From: Eudromia elegans
Taxonomy: Eukaryota > Chordata > Aves > Tinamiformes > Tinamidae
Assembly: GCA_003342815.1 (NCBI GenBank)
Contig: PTEX01000034.1
Coordinates: 5,545,026 to 5,609,025 of the forward strand
Direction of reading: 5' to 3'
Length of the DNA stretch: 64,000 nucleotides
Within the stretch, counting starts at the first letter, position 1; the number at the start of each line of letters is the position of its first letter. The translations under genes were made by a program, and so were the position numbers. The notes under the pieces are model-generated. The model made no database searches and had not been told where the DNA came from. It worked only from the letters and a program-made list of their open reading frames with translations. Shown here in pieces: positions 62,909-64,000 of the stretch.

Positions 62909-64000
62909 CAATGTTTTAATTACATTCTTGCTCTAAAAAAAAAAGGGGAGACCAGCCTGGCTATATCACAGACCTACATATTGCTATTTAAAACAAACTC
63001 TCTTCAGTTACAAACAAAAGACCAACAATAAAGTTATTAATATAGATAACCTGAGGGGTAAAAGGATATTGTTCCATAAAACCTACCTGTGGTGAGTAGA
63101 GCTCTCAGAAAGAATTTGAATTGTTTCAACAGTTCTTTCTAAAACTTTTTAATCATAGAATAAAATTAGCTCACAGAATAAAAATATTACATGCAAATAG
63201 AAAATCTATCTGCATTATACCTACCCCAGGTATGGGGACTGTATCCTCCTCATTGCACCATGTGAAATACGAAACCAAGAAGTCTCCTATCGCATTGTTA
63301 AAGTGCAAAGTTCAAGGAGAACGTGCGGTAGCTGAATAGTCACATCAGATATTGTTACTTTTTCTTAGTCTCCATTTGTCAATAAGATTTTGCTCACAGA
63401 AAAGAATCAGGTTTGTGTTATCTGTACATTTATTAATCTGAATTTTTTGCCTCTAGTACATTAAAATATGGTAGTATAATAGAAAACATACAATTTTATA
63501 GGTACAGTGACCATAAAATGGTAAATAATTTATTAATTATGCACAGACTTGCTTTTTTCCTGGTGTTGGCATCTTGGAAGATGGTTAATTGTGGCTTAAT
63601 AGAGCAACACTTGCTCCATCTTGGAAAAATATACATTTCTGAAATCTAAACGCTCATTTGTAACAAATTTCCATATAGATCAAGCGACAAAGCTGCTTGA
63701 TGGGCATTCTGAAGCACAAGGAAAGGAGACTCTTTCTTGTCCTCTGAATCAAAATGTAAGGACTTTCACCCCAAGGACACAATGCTGTGACACTCTGTGT
63801 GTGACAGTCTGACAGCGCTTGGAGCGCCGTGGCCCAGACGGAGCCTCCCGTGGTCACAGGAACGCGTTTTTCGTGGCGCCTGGTGTCCTGCCGCTTGTGC
63901 TTGGCATGGAAGGGCCCTTGTGGGTGGCTGGGGAAGCCCGAGTTACTGCAGCTGGTCAAGGCTGTTGACATAAATCTAGGTAATCTGTGCGTCTGCTTCT
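62909..64000. other. Intergenic stretch past TLK1, possible tail of a convergent gene
   Basis: No exon was recognised. Two AATAAA signals occur on the minus strand (TTTATT on + at 63429-63434 and 63529-63534), and GC content rises beyond about 63770. In human, GORASP2 faces TLK1 tail to tail, so its 3' UTR could start here. The 105-codon frame on the minus strand (63654-63971) has no domain I recognise and is not called. Confidence 0.45.

Noticed and set aside
63654..63971. 105-codon minus-strand frame as the last exon of GORASP2
   Set aside because: The peptide does not look like the GORASP2 C-terminus as far as I can tell, so only a possible UTR is suggested.

Overview
This is a vertebrate nuclear genomic window, almost certainly from a bird. 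It holds one gene on the + strand: the 3' two-thirds of TLK1 (Tousled-like kinase 1), including 20 coding exons, the stop codon, a 3' UTR and a final poly(A) signal. The call of bird rests on CR1 LINE fragments carrying the typical avian CR1 3' end, the compact introns and the near-identity of the protein to vertebrate TLK1 as I remember it. The many isolated N bases and one 65-base N gap point to a draft assembly. I cannot name the species.

Layout. Positions 1-21813 are non-coding upstream sequence that I read as TLK1 intron 1. The gene's promoter, CpG island and first coding exon(s), which in human encode about 48 extra N-terminal residues, were not found here. Coding exons run from 21814 to 61373. 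All introns are GT-AG, and the joined frame is open for 715 residues from the Met at 21819. The first eight exons encode a disordered nuclear N-terminus (basic NLS, Ser-rich stretches, a KITQT motif) and the start of the coiled-coil region. Exons from 39156 to 49874 complete the coiled coils. Exons from 51946 to 61373 encode the Ser/Thr kinase domain and the TLK1-type C-terminal tail. The 3' UTR runs from 61374 to about 62908. The last 1.1 kb is intergenic. It carries AATAAA-type signals on the minus strand and turns GC-richer at the edge, which suggests a convergent neighbour; GORASP2 would be expected from human gene order.

Non-genic content is ordinary: one good CR1 copy (3377-3925), one short CR1 tail (about 51747-51815), one old degraded CR1 (about 56709-57185), a possible MIR-type relic, several microsatellites and short tandem duplications, two predicted G-quadruplex motifs and many short chance reading frames. 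I found no operon, CRISPR array, phage, insertion sequence, convincing RNA gene or undescribed multi-gene system. The most useful leads are protein motifs in the TLK1 N-terminus, the phase-symmetric exon layout, and possible regulatory elements in the introns and 3' UTR.
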